A stretch of DNA of 64,000 nt from Actinobacillus genomosp. 1. Lineage in GTDB: Bacteria > Pseudomonadota > Gammaproteobacteria > Enterobacterales > Pasteurellaceae. Position 1 is the first letter of the stretch, and every line of letters begins with the position of its first letter. The stretch lies in contig NZ_CP103834.1 of the NCBI RefSeq assembly GCF_029774175.1, positions 6,001-70,000 of the forward strand, read 5' to 3'. Position numbers and translations under genes: made by a program. The notes under the pieces were generated by a model, which saw only the letters and a program-made list of their open reading frames with translations, made no database searches and was not told where the DNA came from. Of this stretch, positions 8,883 through 18,588 are shown piece by piece.

Positions 8883-10277
8883 ATGATAAAACTAACAACA
8901 AATGAAATTGCCGGCATTCTTAATGCGCAGTTGATTGGTGATGGCAATGTGGTGGTGGAAACTACCAGTACCGACACTCGACAAGCGGTCGAAAACGGGC
9001 TGTTTTTTGCATTAAAAGGCGAGAACTTTGATGCGCACCATTACTTAGCGAATGCGGTGGAACAAGGCTGTGTAGCCGTAGTGGTTGAGCGTGAATGTGA
9101 AATTTCCGTACCGCAAATTGTGGTGAAAGATACACGCCTTGCGTTAGGCGAGTTAGCCAAATGGTTAAAAGCGAAACTTAATCCGAAAACTGTAGCGATG
9201 ACCGGTTCTTCAGGCAAAACCACCGTAAAAGAAATGACGGCAAAAATTTTGCAAAAAATGACCGCTTGTGAAGATGAAGTGCTTTATACCTTTGGTAACT
9301 TAAATAATGACCTCGGTGTGCCGATGACTTTATTACGCTTAACGACAAAACATAAATTTGCGGTGGTGGAACTCGGGGCAAACCATATCGGTGAAATCGC
9401 TTATACCACGGCAATCACTCAGCCGGACGCTTGTTTAGTGAATAACGTTGCCGCGGCGCATTTAGAAGGTTTCGGCTCACTCGAAGGTGTAGCGCAAGCA
9501 AAAGGCGAAATTTATCGAGGCTTAAAAGCCGGCGGTAAAGCGATTGTGAATCAAGCCTTTTATTATCCGCAATGGCAAAAAGAAATCGGCGAGCATGAGC
9601 TACAATCATTTAGCTATATCGGTTCGGATCAAGATTCATATGCGGATTTTTGGGCGGAAAATGTGGAATTAGGCTTATCCGGTTCTCATTTCACGCTACA
9701 TTCTCCGCAAGGCGAAATCGAAATTAATTTGCCTTATTTAGGCGCGCATAATGTCAGTAATGCTTTAGCCGCAACTTCGCTCGCTATGGCGGTCGGTGCG
9801 GACTTAAATGCGGTCAAAGCCGGATTGGAGCAACGTTCGCAAGTGAAAGGTCGTTTGTATCCGGTTGAAGTCAATCCGCATTGTTTATTGATTGATGATA
9901 CCTATAACGCCAATGTCGATTCGATGAAATCGGCGGTGTCGGTGTTAAAAAATTATCCGGCGTTCCGTATTTTTGCGGTCGGCGATATGGCGGAACTCGG
10001 CGATGAAAGTGCGGCTTGTCACCAACAAGTGGCGGATTTCGTACGCGAGGCAAATTTAGATTTAGTGGTGAGTTTCGGTAAGCAAAGTGCGGTAATTAGT
10101 GGAGAGACTGCACATCACTTTACCGATAAACAAGCAATGCACGATTTCTTATTACCAATTATTTCGCAAAAGATTGCAGAAAAACAACCGCTAGTGTTGT
10201 TAGCAAAAGGTTCTCGTAGCCAAAAAATGGAAACATTGATTTCTGCTTTATGCCTTTCTTTGGGCGTTTCTTTTTAA
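8883..10277 (+). CDS. murF: UDP-MurNAc-tripeptide:D-alanyl-D-alanine ligase
   Basis: MurF attaches the D-Ala-D-Ala dipeptide made by Ddl (encoded further along this cluster) to the UDP-MurNAc-tripeptide. The 464-residue protein has the Mur ligase P-loop MTGSSGKTTVKEM near residues 105-117 and the conserved LIDDTYNANVDSMK segment that distinguishes MurF. A GAAAGAAGAAA stretch precedes the ATG. USS cores are encoded in frame, e.g. RQAVENG near base 8975. Confidence 0.98.
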   Translation: MIKLTTNEIAGILNAQLIGDGNVVVETTSTDTRQAVENGLFFALKGENFDAHHYLANAVEQGCVAVVVERECEISVPQIVVKDTRLALGELAKWLKAKLNPKTVAMTGSSGKTTVKEMTAKILQKMTACEDEVLYTFGNLNNDLGVPMTLLRLTTKHKFAVVELGANHIGEIAYTTAITQPDACLVNNVAAAHLEGFGSLEGVAQAKGEIYRGLKAGGKAIVNQAFYYPQWQKEIGEHELQSFSYIGSDQDSYADFWAENVELGLSGSHFTLHSPQGEIEINLPYLGAHNVSNALAATSLAMAVGADLNAVKAGLEQRSQVKGRLYPVEVNPHCLLIDDTYNANVDSMKSAVSVLKNYPAFRIFAVGDMAELGDESAACHQQVADFVREANLDLVVSFGKQSAVISGETAHHFTDKQAMHDFLLPIISQKIAEKQPLVLLAKGSRSQKMETLISALCLSLGVSF

Positions 10278-10290
10278 TTTTTAAGGTAGG

Positions 10291-10358
10291 TAGATAGTGA
10301 AAATGAGTTATCGCTCGTGGCACTATCTAATGTGGATAAAATTTGTGGGCAATTGCCC
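10291..10358 (+). repeat. Two hairpins between murF and mraY
   Basis: TAGATAGTG (10291-10299) pairs with CACTATCTA (10321-10329), a 9-bp perfect stem. GGGC-AATT-GCCC is at 10347-10358. There is no clear T run after the first. Together they fill most of the 112-base murF-mraY gap. Confidence 0.55.
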
Positions 10359-10389
10359 GCTTAGTATGATTTAACAAGGGTTTTTTCTT

Positions 10390-11472
10390 ATGTTAGTTTG
10401 GCTTGCTGAGTATTTAGTTCAATACAATACAGCATTTAACGTTGTATCTTATATTACTTTCCGTGCAATTATGGCATTGCTTACCGCAATGGGTATCGGT
10501 TTATGGATTGGCCCTGAAGTGATTCGTCGCTTACAGCTTTTAAAATTCGGTCAAGAAGTGCGTAATGATGGTCCGGAAAGCCACTTCAAAAAACGTGGTA
10601 CGCCGACCATGGGCGGTATTATGATTTTAATCGCTATCGGTGTGAGTACCTTACTTTGGGCGGATTTACGTAACAGCTATGTTTGGTTTGTGCTGTTCGT
10701 GTTATTCGGCTACGGTGCGGTCGGTTTTGTTGATGACTATTGGAAAATCAAACGTAAAAATACCGATGGTTTAATTGCACGTTGGAAATATTTCTGGCTG
10801 TCGGTGATTGCGCTGATTGCGGTATTCGGTATTTATGCGGTCGGTAAAGATACGACGGCAACTCAATTAGTGGTACCGTTCTTTAAAGACTTTATGCCGC
10901 AGCTTGGTATTTTCTTTATCATTCTGTCTTATTTTGTAATTGTCGGCACTTCAAACGCAGTAAACCTCACGGACGGTTTAGATGGTTTAGCGATTGTACC
11001 GACTATTATGGTGGCATCGGCTTTTGCACTCATTGCATGGGCGACCGGTAACTTTAATTTTGCGCAATATTTACATATTCCGTTTGTACCGAATGCCGGT
11101 GAATTAGTGATTCTATGTACGGCAATTGTTGGCGCAGGTTTAGGTTTCTTATGGTACAACACCTACCCGGCACAAGTATTTATGGGCGATGTTGGCTCAC
11201 TTTCATTAGGCGGTGCATTAGGCACGATAGCGGTATTGGTTCGCCAAGAATTATTACTCGTGATTATGGGCGGTGTATTCGTGGTGGAAGCACTTTCGGT
11301 AATTTTACAAGTCGGCTCATACAAACTTCGCCAAAAACGTATTTTCCGTATGGCGCCGATTCATCATCACTTCGAATTAAAAGGTTGGCCGGAGCCTCGT
11401 GTTATCGTGCGATTCTGGATCATTACCTTGATGCTTGTATTAGTTGGCTTAGTCACATTAAAACTTCGTTAA
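10390..11472 (+). CDS. mraY: Phospho-MurNAc-pentapeptide transferase (lipid I synthase)
   Basis: MraY transfers phospho-MurNAc-pentapeptide to undecaprenyl phosphate in the inner membrane, giving lipid I. The 360-residue protein matches the E. coli length and is a ten-helix membrane protein. It carries FVDDYWK, NLTDGLDGLA and PIHHHFELKG, the Asp/His motifs of the active site. AAGGG precedes the ATG. A strong terminator-like hairpin follows immediately, inside the cluster. Confidence 0.98.
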   Translation: MLVWLAEYLVQYNTAFNVVSYITFRAIMALLTAMGIGLWIGPEVIRRLQLLKFGQEVRNDGPESHFKKRGTPTMGGIMILIAIGVSTLLWADLRNSYVWFVLFVLFGYGAVGFVDDYWKIKRKNTDGLIARWKYFWLSVIALIAVFGIYAVGKDTTATQLVVPFFKDFMPQLGIFFIILSYFVIVGTSNAVNLTDGLDGLAIVPTIMVASAFALIAWATGNFNFAQYLHIPFVPNAGELVILCTAIVGAGLGFLWYNTYPAQVFMGDVGSLSLGGALGTIAVLVRQELLLVIMGGVFVVEALSVILQVGSYKLRQKRIFRMAPIHHHFELKGWPEPRVIVRFWIITLMLVLVGLVTLKLR

Positions 11473-11476
11473 TCAT

Positions 11477-11499
11477 AGGTGGGCTTGACCCACCTTTTT
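11477..11499 (+). terminator. Intrinsic terminator between mraY and murD
   Basis: AGGTGGG (11477-11483), a 5-base loop, then CCCACCT (11489-11495) running into TTTTT. It starts 4 bases after the mraY stop. A USS core (GCAAGCGGTC) follows at 11503. It is a compact textbook terminator lying within the dcw cluster. Confidence 0.8.
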
Positions 11500-11555
11500 C
11501 GCTTGCAAGCGGTCTGATTTATCCAAATTTTTACCAATTATAAAGAGATTCAATT

Positions 11556-12866
11556 ATGCAAAACCAATATAAAGATAAGGTCGTTACCATTATCGGCTTA
11601 GGCAAAACAGGTTTATCTTGTGTCGAATTTTTTGCGGATAAGCAAGCAAAAGTACAAGTAATTGATACCCGTGAAAAACCGGCAGGTGCCGACCAGCTTC
11701 CGGCAGATGTACCGTTGCATACCGGCGGTTTAAACAGCGAATGGCTATTAGCTTCCGATTTAATTGTGATTAGCCCGGGGCTTGCATTGGCTACACCGGA
11801 AATTCAACAAGCTATCAATGCCGGTGTGGAAGTGGTTGGCGATATCGAATTATTTGTGCGTGAAGCGAAAGCACCGATTATTGCGATTACCGGTGCAAAC
11901 GGCAAAAGCACGGTCACGACATTAGTGACCGAAATGGCAAAACAGGCGGGGATTAAAGTCGGTATGGGCGGCAATATTGGGGTGCCGGTATTAAGTCTAT
12001 TGAATGAAGAATATGAATTGTTTGTGTTGGAGCTGTCCAGCTTCCAATTAGAAACCACTTCTTCTTTAAAAGCAGTTGCGGCAACCATTTTAAATATCAG
12101 TGAAGATCATATGGATCGTTACAATAACTCGGTTGAAGAATATCGTTTAGCGAAATTGCGTATTTACGACAATGCCGAGAATGTGATTGTAAATGGTGAA
12201 GATAGACTGACTTATCCTCTTGAAACGCAAGCGGTTAAAAAATTGATTCGTTTTGCAGAACATAATGCCGAGTACATTATGCGCAACGGTATTTTATATT
12301 CGGGTGATGATGCAATTATCCCAACCAAAGAAATGCTGATTTCAGGTCGTCATAATGAAATGAATGCGTTAGCGGCGATGGCTTTAGCCGAAGCGGCAGG
12401 TATTTCTCGCGAAGGGATTGTAAAAGCATTGCAAGTGTACGGCGGTTTAGAGCACCGTTTCCAAGCGGTAAAAACCAATGACGGTGTGCGTTGGGTAAAT
12501 GATTCGAAAGCAACCAATGTCGGCAGTACGGTAGCGGCACTCAACGGCTTACAAGTGGCGGGAACGCTTTATTTGTTACTCGGCGGCGACGGTAAAGCCG
12601 CTGATTTTTCCGAGTTAAAACCGCTTATTAATAAACCGAATATCGTTTGTTATTGCTTCGGTCAGGACGGCGCGCAATTAGCCTCATTATCAAACCAAAG
12701 CGTATTGGTGGAGACTATGCAACAAGCGATTGAACAAATTCGTCCGCAACTGAAAAAAGGCGATATGGTGCTACTGTCACCGGCTTGCGCAAGCCTCGAT
12801 CAATTTAAGAACTTTGAAGAACGTGGACAGGTTTTTGTCAAATTAGCTCAGGAAGTAACCGCTTAA
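11556..12866 (+). CDS. murD: UDP-MurNAc-L-alanine:D-glutamate ligase
   Basis: MurD adds D-glutamate, the second stem-peptide residue. The 436-residue Mur ligase has GLGKTGLS near the N-terminus (Rossmann-like UDP-binding domain), the P-loop ITGANGKSTVTTL near residue 110, NISEDHMDR and WVNDSKATN. AAAGAGA lies upstream of the ATG. Its stop is 1 base before the ftsW start, indicating coupled translation. Confidence 0.98.
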   Translation: MQNQYKDKVVTIIGLGKTGLSCVEFFADKQAKVQVIDTREKPAGADQLPADVPLHTGGLNSEWLLASDLIVISPGLALATPEIQQAINAGVEVVGDIELFVREAKAPIIAITGANGKSTVTTLVTEMAKQAGIKVGMGGNIGVPVLSLLNEEYELFVLELSSFQLETTSSLKAVAATILNISEDHMDRYNNSVEEYRLAKLRIYDNAENVIVNGEDRLTYPLETQAVKKLIRFAEHNAEYIMRNGILYSGDDAIIPTKEMLISGRHNEMNALAAMALAEAAGISREGIVKALQVYGGLEHRFQAVKTNDGVRWVNDSKATNVGSTVAALNGLQVAGTLYLLLGGDGKAADFSELKPLINKPNIVCYCFGQDGAQLASLSNQSVLVETMQQAIEQIRPQLKKGDMVLLSPACASLDQFKNFEERGQVFVKLAQEVTA

Positions 12867-12867
12867 T

Positions 12868-14046
12868 ATGTTAGAAAGATTGAAGACAGAATGGGATAAA
12901 TGGGTTCGATTAACACCGGCTAATTCGTTATACGATCGTACTTTGCTCTGGTTATTTTTCGGCTTACTGGTTATCGGATTTGTGATGGTCACCTCGGCAT
13001 CTATTCCGGTCAGTACCCGTTTGAATAATGATCCGTTTTACTTTGCGGTGCGTGACGGCGTTTATTTGGCGGCGGCATTGTTTGCCTTTGTCACGATAGT
13101 ACAAATTCCGACGGAAAGCTGGGAAAAACGGAATGTACTCTTTTTTCTCGTATCGCTGGTTTTTCTAGTACTGGTACTTATTTTCGGCAGAAGTATTAAC
13201 GGTGCGGTGCGTTGGATCCCATTAGGACCGATTAATTTCCAACCGGCGGAATTGGCGAAATTAGCCATTATTTGTTATTTTTCCAGCTTCTACGTACGAA
13301 AATACGATGAGATGCGAACCAAGCGATTAAGTTTTATTCGCCCGATGGTAATTCTCAGCATTTTCGGTTTCCTATTGCTGTTACAACCGGACTTAGGTAG
13401 TACTTTCGTACTCTTTATGCTTACTTTTGCGATGTTATTTATTATGGGTGCAAGAGTGATGCAATTTCTATTTTTAGGCGTGACCGGTATTTTGTTATTT
13501 GCCTTTTTAGTACTGACATCGGAATATCGTTTAAAACGGGTTACTTCGTTTATGGATCCGTTTGCCGATGCTTACGGGGACGGTTTCCAGCTTTCAAATT
13601 CACAAATGGCGTTCGGTCAGGGTGAGTTTTGGGGAAAGGGATTAGGTAATTCGATTCAAAAACTGGAATATCTTCCCGAAGCGCATACCGACTTTGTTAT
13701 GGCGGTGGTCGGTGAAGAATTCGGTTTTATCGGCATTGTCGCCATCGTCATTTTACTTTCGGTATTATCGTTACGCGCACTTAAAATCAGCCGAGACGCG
13801 TTAAAACTTGAAGCGCGTTTCAGAGGTTTTTTTGCTTTCGGTATTGCGATTTGGATTTTTATTCAAGGCTTTGTGAACTTAGGCGTTGCCTCAGGTTTAT
13901 TGCCAACCAAAGGTTTGACTTTCCCGCTCGTAAGTTACGGCGGATCAAGTTTGGTGATTATGTCGATCGCTATTGCGGTACTTTTACGCATAGACTATGA
14001 AAATCGCCTAGAACTGGTTGGACACGCTCAAATTAAAGAGAGTTAA
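12868..14046 (+). CDS. ftsW: Septal peptidoglycan polymerase FtsW (SEDS family)
   Basis: FtsW is the lipid II glycan polymerase that works with FtsI at the septum. The 392-residue protein has about ten membrane helices and the SEDS blocks GRSINGAVRWIPLGPINFQP, LLQPDLGSTFV, LPEAHTDFVMAVVGEEFG and TKGLTFPLVSYGGSS. No separate promoter is obvious. A paired-USS hairpin lies directly after the stop, before murG. Confidence 0.97.
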   Translation: MLERLKTEWDKWVRLTPANSLYDRTLLWLFFGLLVIGFVMVTSASIPVSTRLNNDPFYFAVRDGVYLAAALFAFVTIVQIPTESWEKRNVLFFLVSLVFLVLVLIFGRSINGAVRWIPLGPINFQPAELAKLAIICYFSSFYVRKYDEMRTKRLSFIRPMVILSIFGFLLLLQPDLGSTFVLFMLTFAMLFIMGARVMQFLFLGVTGILLFAFLVLTSEYRLKRVTSFMDPFADAYGDGFQLSNSQMAFGQGEFWGKGLGNSIQKLEYLPEAHTDFVMAVVGEEFGFIGIVAIVILLSVLSLRALKISRDALKLEARFRGFFAFGIAIWIFIQGFVNLGVASGLLPTKGLTFPLVSYGGSSLVIMSIAIAVLLRIDYENRLELVGHAQIKES

Positions 14047-14051
14047 GATCA

Positions 14052-14104
14052 ACAAGCGGTCGGAATTTGCAAAAAATTTGCAAAAACTGACCGCTTTCTT
14101 TTTC
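14052..14104 (+). terminator. Inverted USS pair after ftsW, terminator-like
   Basis: AAGCGGTC (14054-14061) pairs with GACCGCTT (14089-14096); inner TTTGCAAA segments extend the symmetry, and TTCTTTTT follows. This gives a second candidate transcription stop within the dcw cluster. The 154-base ftsW-murG gap also carries a further single USS near 14159. Confidence 0.65.
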
Positions 14105-14200
14105 CGAAAATTGTCAATTTCCTGTACAATAACAACAATTTGTCTAAAAAAAGTTTCACAAGCGGTCGATTCCGCTCAAAAGTTTGTAAAAGAGATCAAA

Positions 14201-15256
14201 ATGGCTAAAAAACTTCTTGTTATGGCAGGCGGAACCGGCGGACACGTATTCCCGGCAATTGCGGTTGCCCGTGAGTTGCAAAAGCAAGGCTGGGAGATCC
14301 GTTGGTTAGGTACTCAAGATCGAATGGAAGCCGACCTTGTGCCAAAGCACGGTATTCCGATTGAGTTTATTCAAATTTCCGGATTAAAAGGAAAAGGTAT
14401 CGGCGCATTGCTGAAAGCACCCTTTGCGATTTTTAAAGCGGTAATGCAGGCTCGTAAAATTATCAAGAATTATCAACCTGATGCGGTGCTCGGTATGGGC
14501 GGATATGTATCCGGTCCGGGCGGTATTGCCGCAAAATTATGCGGTGTACCGGTTATTTTACACGAACAAAATGCGGTTGCCGGTTTAACTAACGTATGGT
14601 TGGCAAAAATTGCCCGCCGTGTGTTGCAAGCGTTTCCGACCGCTTTTCCGAATGCGGAAGTCGTCGGTAATCCGGTGCGTGAAGATTTATCTCAACTTGA
14701 AGCGCCGGAAGTACGTTTTGCCGAACGAGGTTACCCGATCAATATTTTAGTGATGGGCGGTAGCCAAGGTGCAAGAGTGATTAACCAAACCGTACCTGAA
14801 GTGGCTAAACAGCTTGGACAGAATGTATTCATCAGTCATCAAGTCGGTAAAGGCAATTTAAGCGGTGTTGAAGAGATTTATAAAGAAACGGGTAACGGTA
14901 TTGCGGCAGAATTTATTGACGATATGGCACAAGCCTATAACTGGGCGGATCTCGTCATTTGTCGCTCGGGGGCTTTAACCGTATGCGAAATTGCCGCAGC
15001 GGGCTTGCCGGCAATTTTTGTACCTTATCAGCATAAAGATCGTCAGCAATATTTGAATGCGACTTATTTAGCGGATGATGGTGCGGCAATTATTATTGAG
15101 CAACAAGATTTTACGCCGCAAGCTTTATTGAATGCGTTACAACCGTTAATCGCCGATCGCCGAAAACTCACCGAAATGGCGGTCAAAGCCAGAGCGAAAG
15201 CAACGCCTACCGCAGCACAACGTGTGGCGGAAGTGATTATCGAACAAGCTAAATAG
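14201..15256 (+). CDS. murG: UDP-GlcNAc:lipid I GlcNAc transferase (lipid II synthase)
   Basis: MurG adds GlcNAc to lipid I on the inner face of the cytoplasmic membrane. I place the start at ATG 14201 (MAKKLLVMAGGTGGHVFPA), preceded by AAGAGA, because MurG proteins begin just before the GGTGGHVFPA loop; the open frame extends upstream to 14018 but overlaps ftsW. This gives 351 residues, close to E. coli. Other family blocks are HEQNAVAG, VMGGSQGA and CRSGALTVCEIAAAGLPAIFVP. Confidence 0.97.
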   Translation: MAKKLLVMAGGTGGHVFPAIAVARELQKQGWEIRWLGTQDRMEADLVPKHGIPIEFIQISGLKGKGIGALLKAPFAIFKAVMQARKIIKNYQPDAVLGMGGYVSGPGGIAAKLCGVPVILHEQNAVAGLTNVWLAKIARRVLQAFPTAFPNAEVVGNPVREDLSQLEAPEVRFAERGYPINILVMGGSQGARVINQTVPEVAKQLGQNVFISHQVGKGNLSGVEEIYKETGNGIAAEFIDDMAQAYNWADLVICRSGALTVCEIAAAGLPAIFVPYQHKDRQQYLNATYLADDGAAIIIEQQDFTPQALLNALQPLIADRRKLTEMAVKARAKATPTAAQRVAEVIIEQAK

Positions 15257-15307
15257 TTTTAAATGCAATCAACAAAAATATTTGGTTGCACAGATAGGAA
15301 AACAACA

Positions 15308-16735
15308 ATGAAAAATTTCCAAGATAAAATTAAAAAATTAGTGCCGGAAATGCGCCGTGTAAATCAAATCCATTTTATCGGTATCGGCGGTGCCGGTATG
15401 AGCGGTATTGCCGAAGTGCTGTTAAATGAAGGCTATCAAATTTCCGGTTCGGATATTGCCGAAGGTCCGGTAACTAAACGTTTAGCTGAAGCTGGTGCGA
15501 AAGTGTTTATCGGGCATCAAGCGGAAAATGTTGCCGGTGCGAGCGTAGTGGTGGCTTCCAGTGCGATTGACGACAGTAATCCGGAAGTGCGTGCGGCAAA
15601 AGAAGCGCGTATTCCGGTGATTCAACGTGCGCAAATGTTAGCGGAGATTATGCGCTTCCGTCACGGTATTGCGGTTGCGGGAACACACGGTAAAACCACT
15701 ACCACCGCAATGATTTCAATGATCTATACCGAAGCACAATTGGATCCGACATTTGTAAACGGCGGTTTAGTAAAATCAGCCGGTAAAAATGCGCATTTAG
15801 GCGCGAGCCGTTATTTAATTGCGGAAGCGGATGAAAGTGATGCGTCATTCTTGCATTTACAACCGATGGTTTCGGTCGTGACCAATATCGAGCCGGATCA
15901 TATGGATACTTACGGCGGCGATTTCGAACAGATGAAAGCGACCTATGTAAAATTCTTACGTAACCTACCGTTCTACGGTTTAGCGGTTATGTGTGCCGAC
16001 GATGAAACGGTAATGGAAATCGCACCGCAAGTCGGTCGCCAAGTTTTAACTTACGGTTTTAGCGAAAAAGCCGATTATCGTATCGAAGATTACCAACAAA
16101 CCGGTTTCCAAGGGCATTACACCGTTGTTTGTCCGAACGGCGAACGCATTGACGTATTATTGAACGTACCGGGTAAACATAATGCACTAAATGCAACCGC
16201 CGCACTTGCAGTGGCGAAAGAAGAAGGAATTGCTAACGAAGCGATTTTAGCCGCGCTTGCCGATTTCCAAGGTGCAGGTCGTCGTTTTGACCAATTGGGT
16301 TCATTTATTCGTCCGAACGGTAAAGTGATGTTGGTTGATGACTACGGTCACCACCCGACTGAAGTGGACGTAACGATTAAAGCGGCTCGTTCCGGCTGGG
16401 AAAATAAACGTGTGGTGATGATTTTCCAACCGCACCGTTATTCGCGTACTCGTGATTTATTCGATGATTTCGTACAAGTGCTATCACAAGTCGATGCGTT
16501 AATTATGCTCGAAGTGTATGCGGCGGGCGAAGCACCTATTGTAGGTGCGGACAGTAAAGCGTTATGTCGTTCAATCCGTAATTTGGGTAAAGTGGATCCG
16601 ATTTTAGTTTCGGATACCGATCAGCTTGGTGAAGTATTAGATCAAATTATCCAAGACGGCGATTTAATCCTCGCACAAGGTGCAGGCAGCGTAAGCCGAA
16701 TTTCTCGTGGCTTGGCGGAGAGCTGGAAAGCGTAA
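15308..16735 (+). CDS. murC: UDP-MurNAc:L-alanine ligase
   Basis: MurC adds the first stem-peptide residue to UDP-MurNAc. The chosen start, ATG 15308 (MKNFQDKIKK), follows TAGGAAAA and gives 475 residues; an in-frame start at 15263 would add 15 unconserved residues. It has HFIGIGGAGMSGIAEVL (UDP-binding domain), the P-loop AGTHGKTTTTAM near residue 120, and DDYGHHPTEV. The coding end is followed by an inverted USS pair. Confidence 0.97.
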   Translation: MKNFQDKIKKLVPEMRRVNQIHFIGIGGAGMSGIAEVLLNEGYQISGSDIAEGPVTKRLAEAGAKVFIGHQAENVAGASVVVASSAIDDSNPEVRAAKEARIPVIQRAQMLAEIMRFRHGIAVAGTHGKTTTTAMISMIYTEAQLDPTFVNGGLVKSAGKNAHLGASRYLIAEADESDASFLHLQPMVSVVTNIEPDHMDTYGGDFEQMKATYVKFLRNLPFYGLAVMCADDETVMEIAPQVGRQVLTYGFSEKADYRIEDYQQTGFQGHYTVVCPNGERIDVLLNVPGKHNALNATAALAVAKEEGIANEAILAALADFQGAGRRFDQLGSFIRPNGKVMLVDDYGHHPTEVDVTIKAARSGWENKRVVMIFQPHRYSRTRDLFDDFVQVLSQVDALIMLEVYAAGEAPIVGADSKALCRSIRNLGKVDPILVSDTDQLGEVLDQIIQDGDLILAQGAGSVSRISRGLAESWKA

Positions 16736-16736
16736 T

Positions 16737-16780
16737 AAGCGGTAAGATTTACAAAAAAGTTTGCAAAATCGACCGCTTGT
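16737..16780 (+). repeat. Inverted USS pair between murC and ddl
   Basis: AAGCGGT (16737-16743) and GACCGCTTGT (16771-16780) face each other, with AAGATTT and AAAATC segments between them also complementary in part. The T run after it is poor, so termination is likely partial. Confidence 0.6.
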
Positions 16781-16857
16781 AAATCTCTATTGATTGGCTC
16801 TCCTTCTAACTCCTCTTGATGAAAGAGAACGGAATGAAATTGGAAAAGGTATAAAAA

Positions 16858-17769
16858 ATGAGTATTAAAGACGAAAAAATTGCGGTGTTATTTGGCGGCG
16901 TTTCTCAAGAGCGTGAAGTATCGCTAAATTCAGGTGCGGCGGTAACCGAAGCGTTAAAATCGCTTGGCTATAATGTAGAAGGTATTGATACTAAAGATTT
17001 CCCGATTGAAAAATTAAAAGAAAAAGGGATTCAACGCGTTTTCAATATTTTACACGGCGGTATCGGTGAAAACGGTGTGTTACAAGGCGCATTGGAGCAA
17101 ATGGGTATTCCTTATACCGGTTGCGGGGTAATGGCGTCTGCGGTGACCTTAGATAAATTCCGTACCAAATTAATGTGGCAAGCGGTCGGATTACCAACCG
17201 CCGAAATGGTGGTTATTCGTCGCGGAGAAGCGGTCGATTCCGAACAAATTATTGCAAAATTAGGTCTGCCTGTTTTTGTTAAACCTTCAAGCGAAGGTTC
17301 AAGTGTCGGGGTAACTAAGGTAAAAACGGTTGAGCAATTATTACCGGCGGTGGAAGAAGCGTTAAAATTCGACTCTATCGTATTGGTTGAAGCATTTCTT
17401 GCCGGTAACGAATATTCCGTGCCGGTATTAGACGGTCAAGTATTACCGGCGGTACAAGTGATTCCGGAAGGGGAGTTTTACGATTATCATGCCAAATATA
17501 TCTCGGATAATACGCAATACCTCGTGCCGGCGTTAAGTGATGAACGTCAAGCGGAAGTGGCTGAATTAGTCAAAGCCGCTTACGATGTTGTCGGATGTCG
17601 TGGTTGGAGTCGAATTGATGTAATGGAAGATGCGAACGGCAATTTCAATTTAGTGGAAGTGAATACTTGTCCGGGTATGACCAGCCATAGTATTTTCCCT
17701 AAATCGGCGGCAACGGTCGGGATTTCGTTTGAACAATTAGTTGAACGTGTATTGGAGTTAAGTGCTTAA
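16858..17769 (+). CDS. ddl: D-alanine:D-alanine ligase
   Basis: An ATP-grasp ligase making D-Ala-D-Ala for MurF. The 303-residue length fits the DdlB branch found inside dcw clusters. It shows VLFGGVSQEREVSLNSG at the N-terminus, LHGGIGENG, the ATP-binding VFVKPSSEGSSVGVTKV, and the C-terminal RIDVMED / LVEVNTCPGMT metal-binding block. The stop TAA shares its last A with the ftsQ ATG, so ftsQ translation is probably coupled. Confidence 0.97.
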   Translation: MSIKDEKIAVLFGGVSQEREVSLNSGAAVTEALKSLGYNVEGIDTKDFPIEKLKEKGIQRVFNILHGGIGENGVLQGALEQMGIPYTGCGVMASAVTLDKFRTKLMWQAVGLPTAEMVVIRRGEAVDSEQIIAKLGLPVFVKPSSEGSSVGVTKVKTVEQLLPAVEEALKFDSIVLVEAFLAGNEYSVPVLDGQVLPAVQVIPEGEFYDYHAKYISDNTQYLVPALSDERQAEVAELVKAAYDVVGCRGWSRIDVMEDANGNFNLVEVNTCPGMTSHSIFPKSAATVGISFEQLVERVLELSA

Positions 17770-18563
17770 TGGTTTCTGTGTTACGGAAAAAAACGGCTGC
17801 GTCCGTCCGTTTCAAACCGCTAAAAGTGAGATCTTCGTTAAATCCATTCAATCGGATAGTATTAATTAAGCCGTTGATTGTGTTATTATGCGTAATCTTT
17901 GCATTTCTTGTTTATAGCAATTGGCATAGCTGGTTGGAAAGTCTGGATCGGAACCCGATTCGGGCTTATGCACTTACCCATAAGACAAGATTTACAACAA
18001 ATGCGGATATCCGGGAAACTTTATCACAAAAACCTGTTCTAAAAGGATATTTCGGTCAAGATATTCAGGACGTTAAAGCGAAATTATTAGCGATTTCTTG
18101 GGTGAGAGATGTCGTTGTTCGAAAAGTTTATCCGGATCGTTTGAGTATCACGTTGATCGAACATAATCCCGTTGCCGTATGGAATGATGTGAACTTTTTA
18201 TCCGAGCAGGGCATTGTGTTCAGTTTACCGCCGGATAGGATAGACAAGACCGGATTTCCTATGTTGTACGGGCCCGATACGGAAGGGAAAGTGGTTTTAG
18301 AGGCTTGGAGTAAAATCAAAGCGGATTTAAAAGCACGCAATTTAGACTTATCTTCCGTTTCCGTAGATAATCGAGGCTCTTGGACAATAACGTTATCGAA
18401 TAATGTCGAACTCAGATTGGGACGCGGTGAGTGGACACCTAAAATTGATCGATTCGTGACGATTTTCCCTGAAATTGATGTACCGGAAGGACAAAAACTT
18501 TCCTATGTCGATTTACGCTATGAACATGGTGCGGCAGTCGGTTTTAGTCCTCTACCTAAATAA
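17769..18563 (+). CDS. ftsQ: Cell division protein FtsQ
   Basis: A bitopic divisome scaffold: basic cytoplasmic tail, one membrane helix (about residues 30-52), a periplasmic POTRA domain (about 60-130), then the beta domain that binds FtsB/FtsL. The segment VRDVVVRKVYPDRLSITLIEHNPVA is the conserved end of the POTRA part. The gene overlaps ddl by one base and is 264 residues, near the E. coli size. Confidence 0.95.
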   Translation: MVSVLRKKTAASVRFKPLKVRSSLNPFNRIVLIKPLIVLLCVIFAFLVYSNWHSWLESLDRNPIRAYALTHKTRFTTNADIRETLSQKPVLKGYFGQDIQDVKAKLLAISWVRDVVVRKVYPDRLSITLIEHNPVAVWNDVNFLSEQGIVFSLPPDRIDKTGFPMLYGPDTEGKVVLEAWSKIKADLKARNLDLSSVSVDNRGSWTITLSNNVELRLGRGEWTPKIDRFVTIFPEIDVPEGQKLSYVDLRYEHGAAVGFSPLPK

Positions 18564-18588
18564 TTTTTTGCAAGCATAATATAACGAT

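Noticed and set aside
14018..14200. N-terminal extension of MurG back to 14018
   Set aside because: It overlaps ftsW, crosses the paired-USS hairpin and encodes nothing like MurG; ATG 14201 has a ribosome site and the family start.
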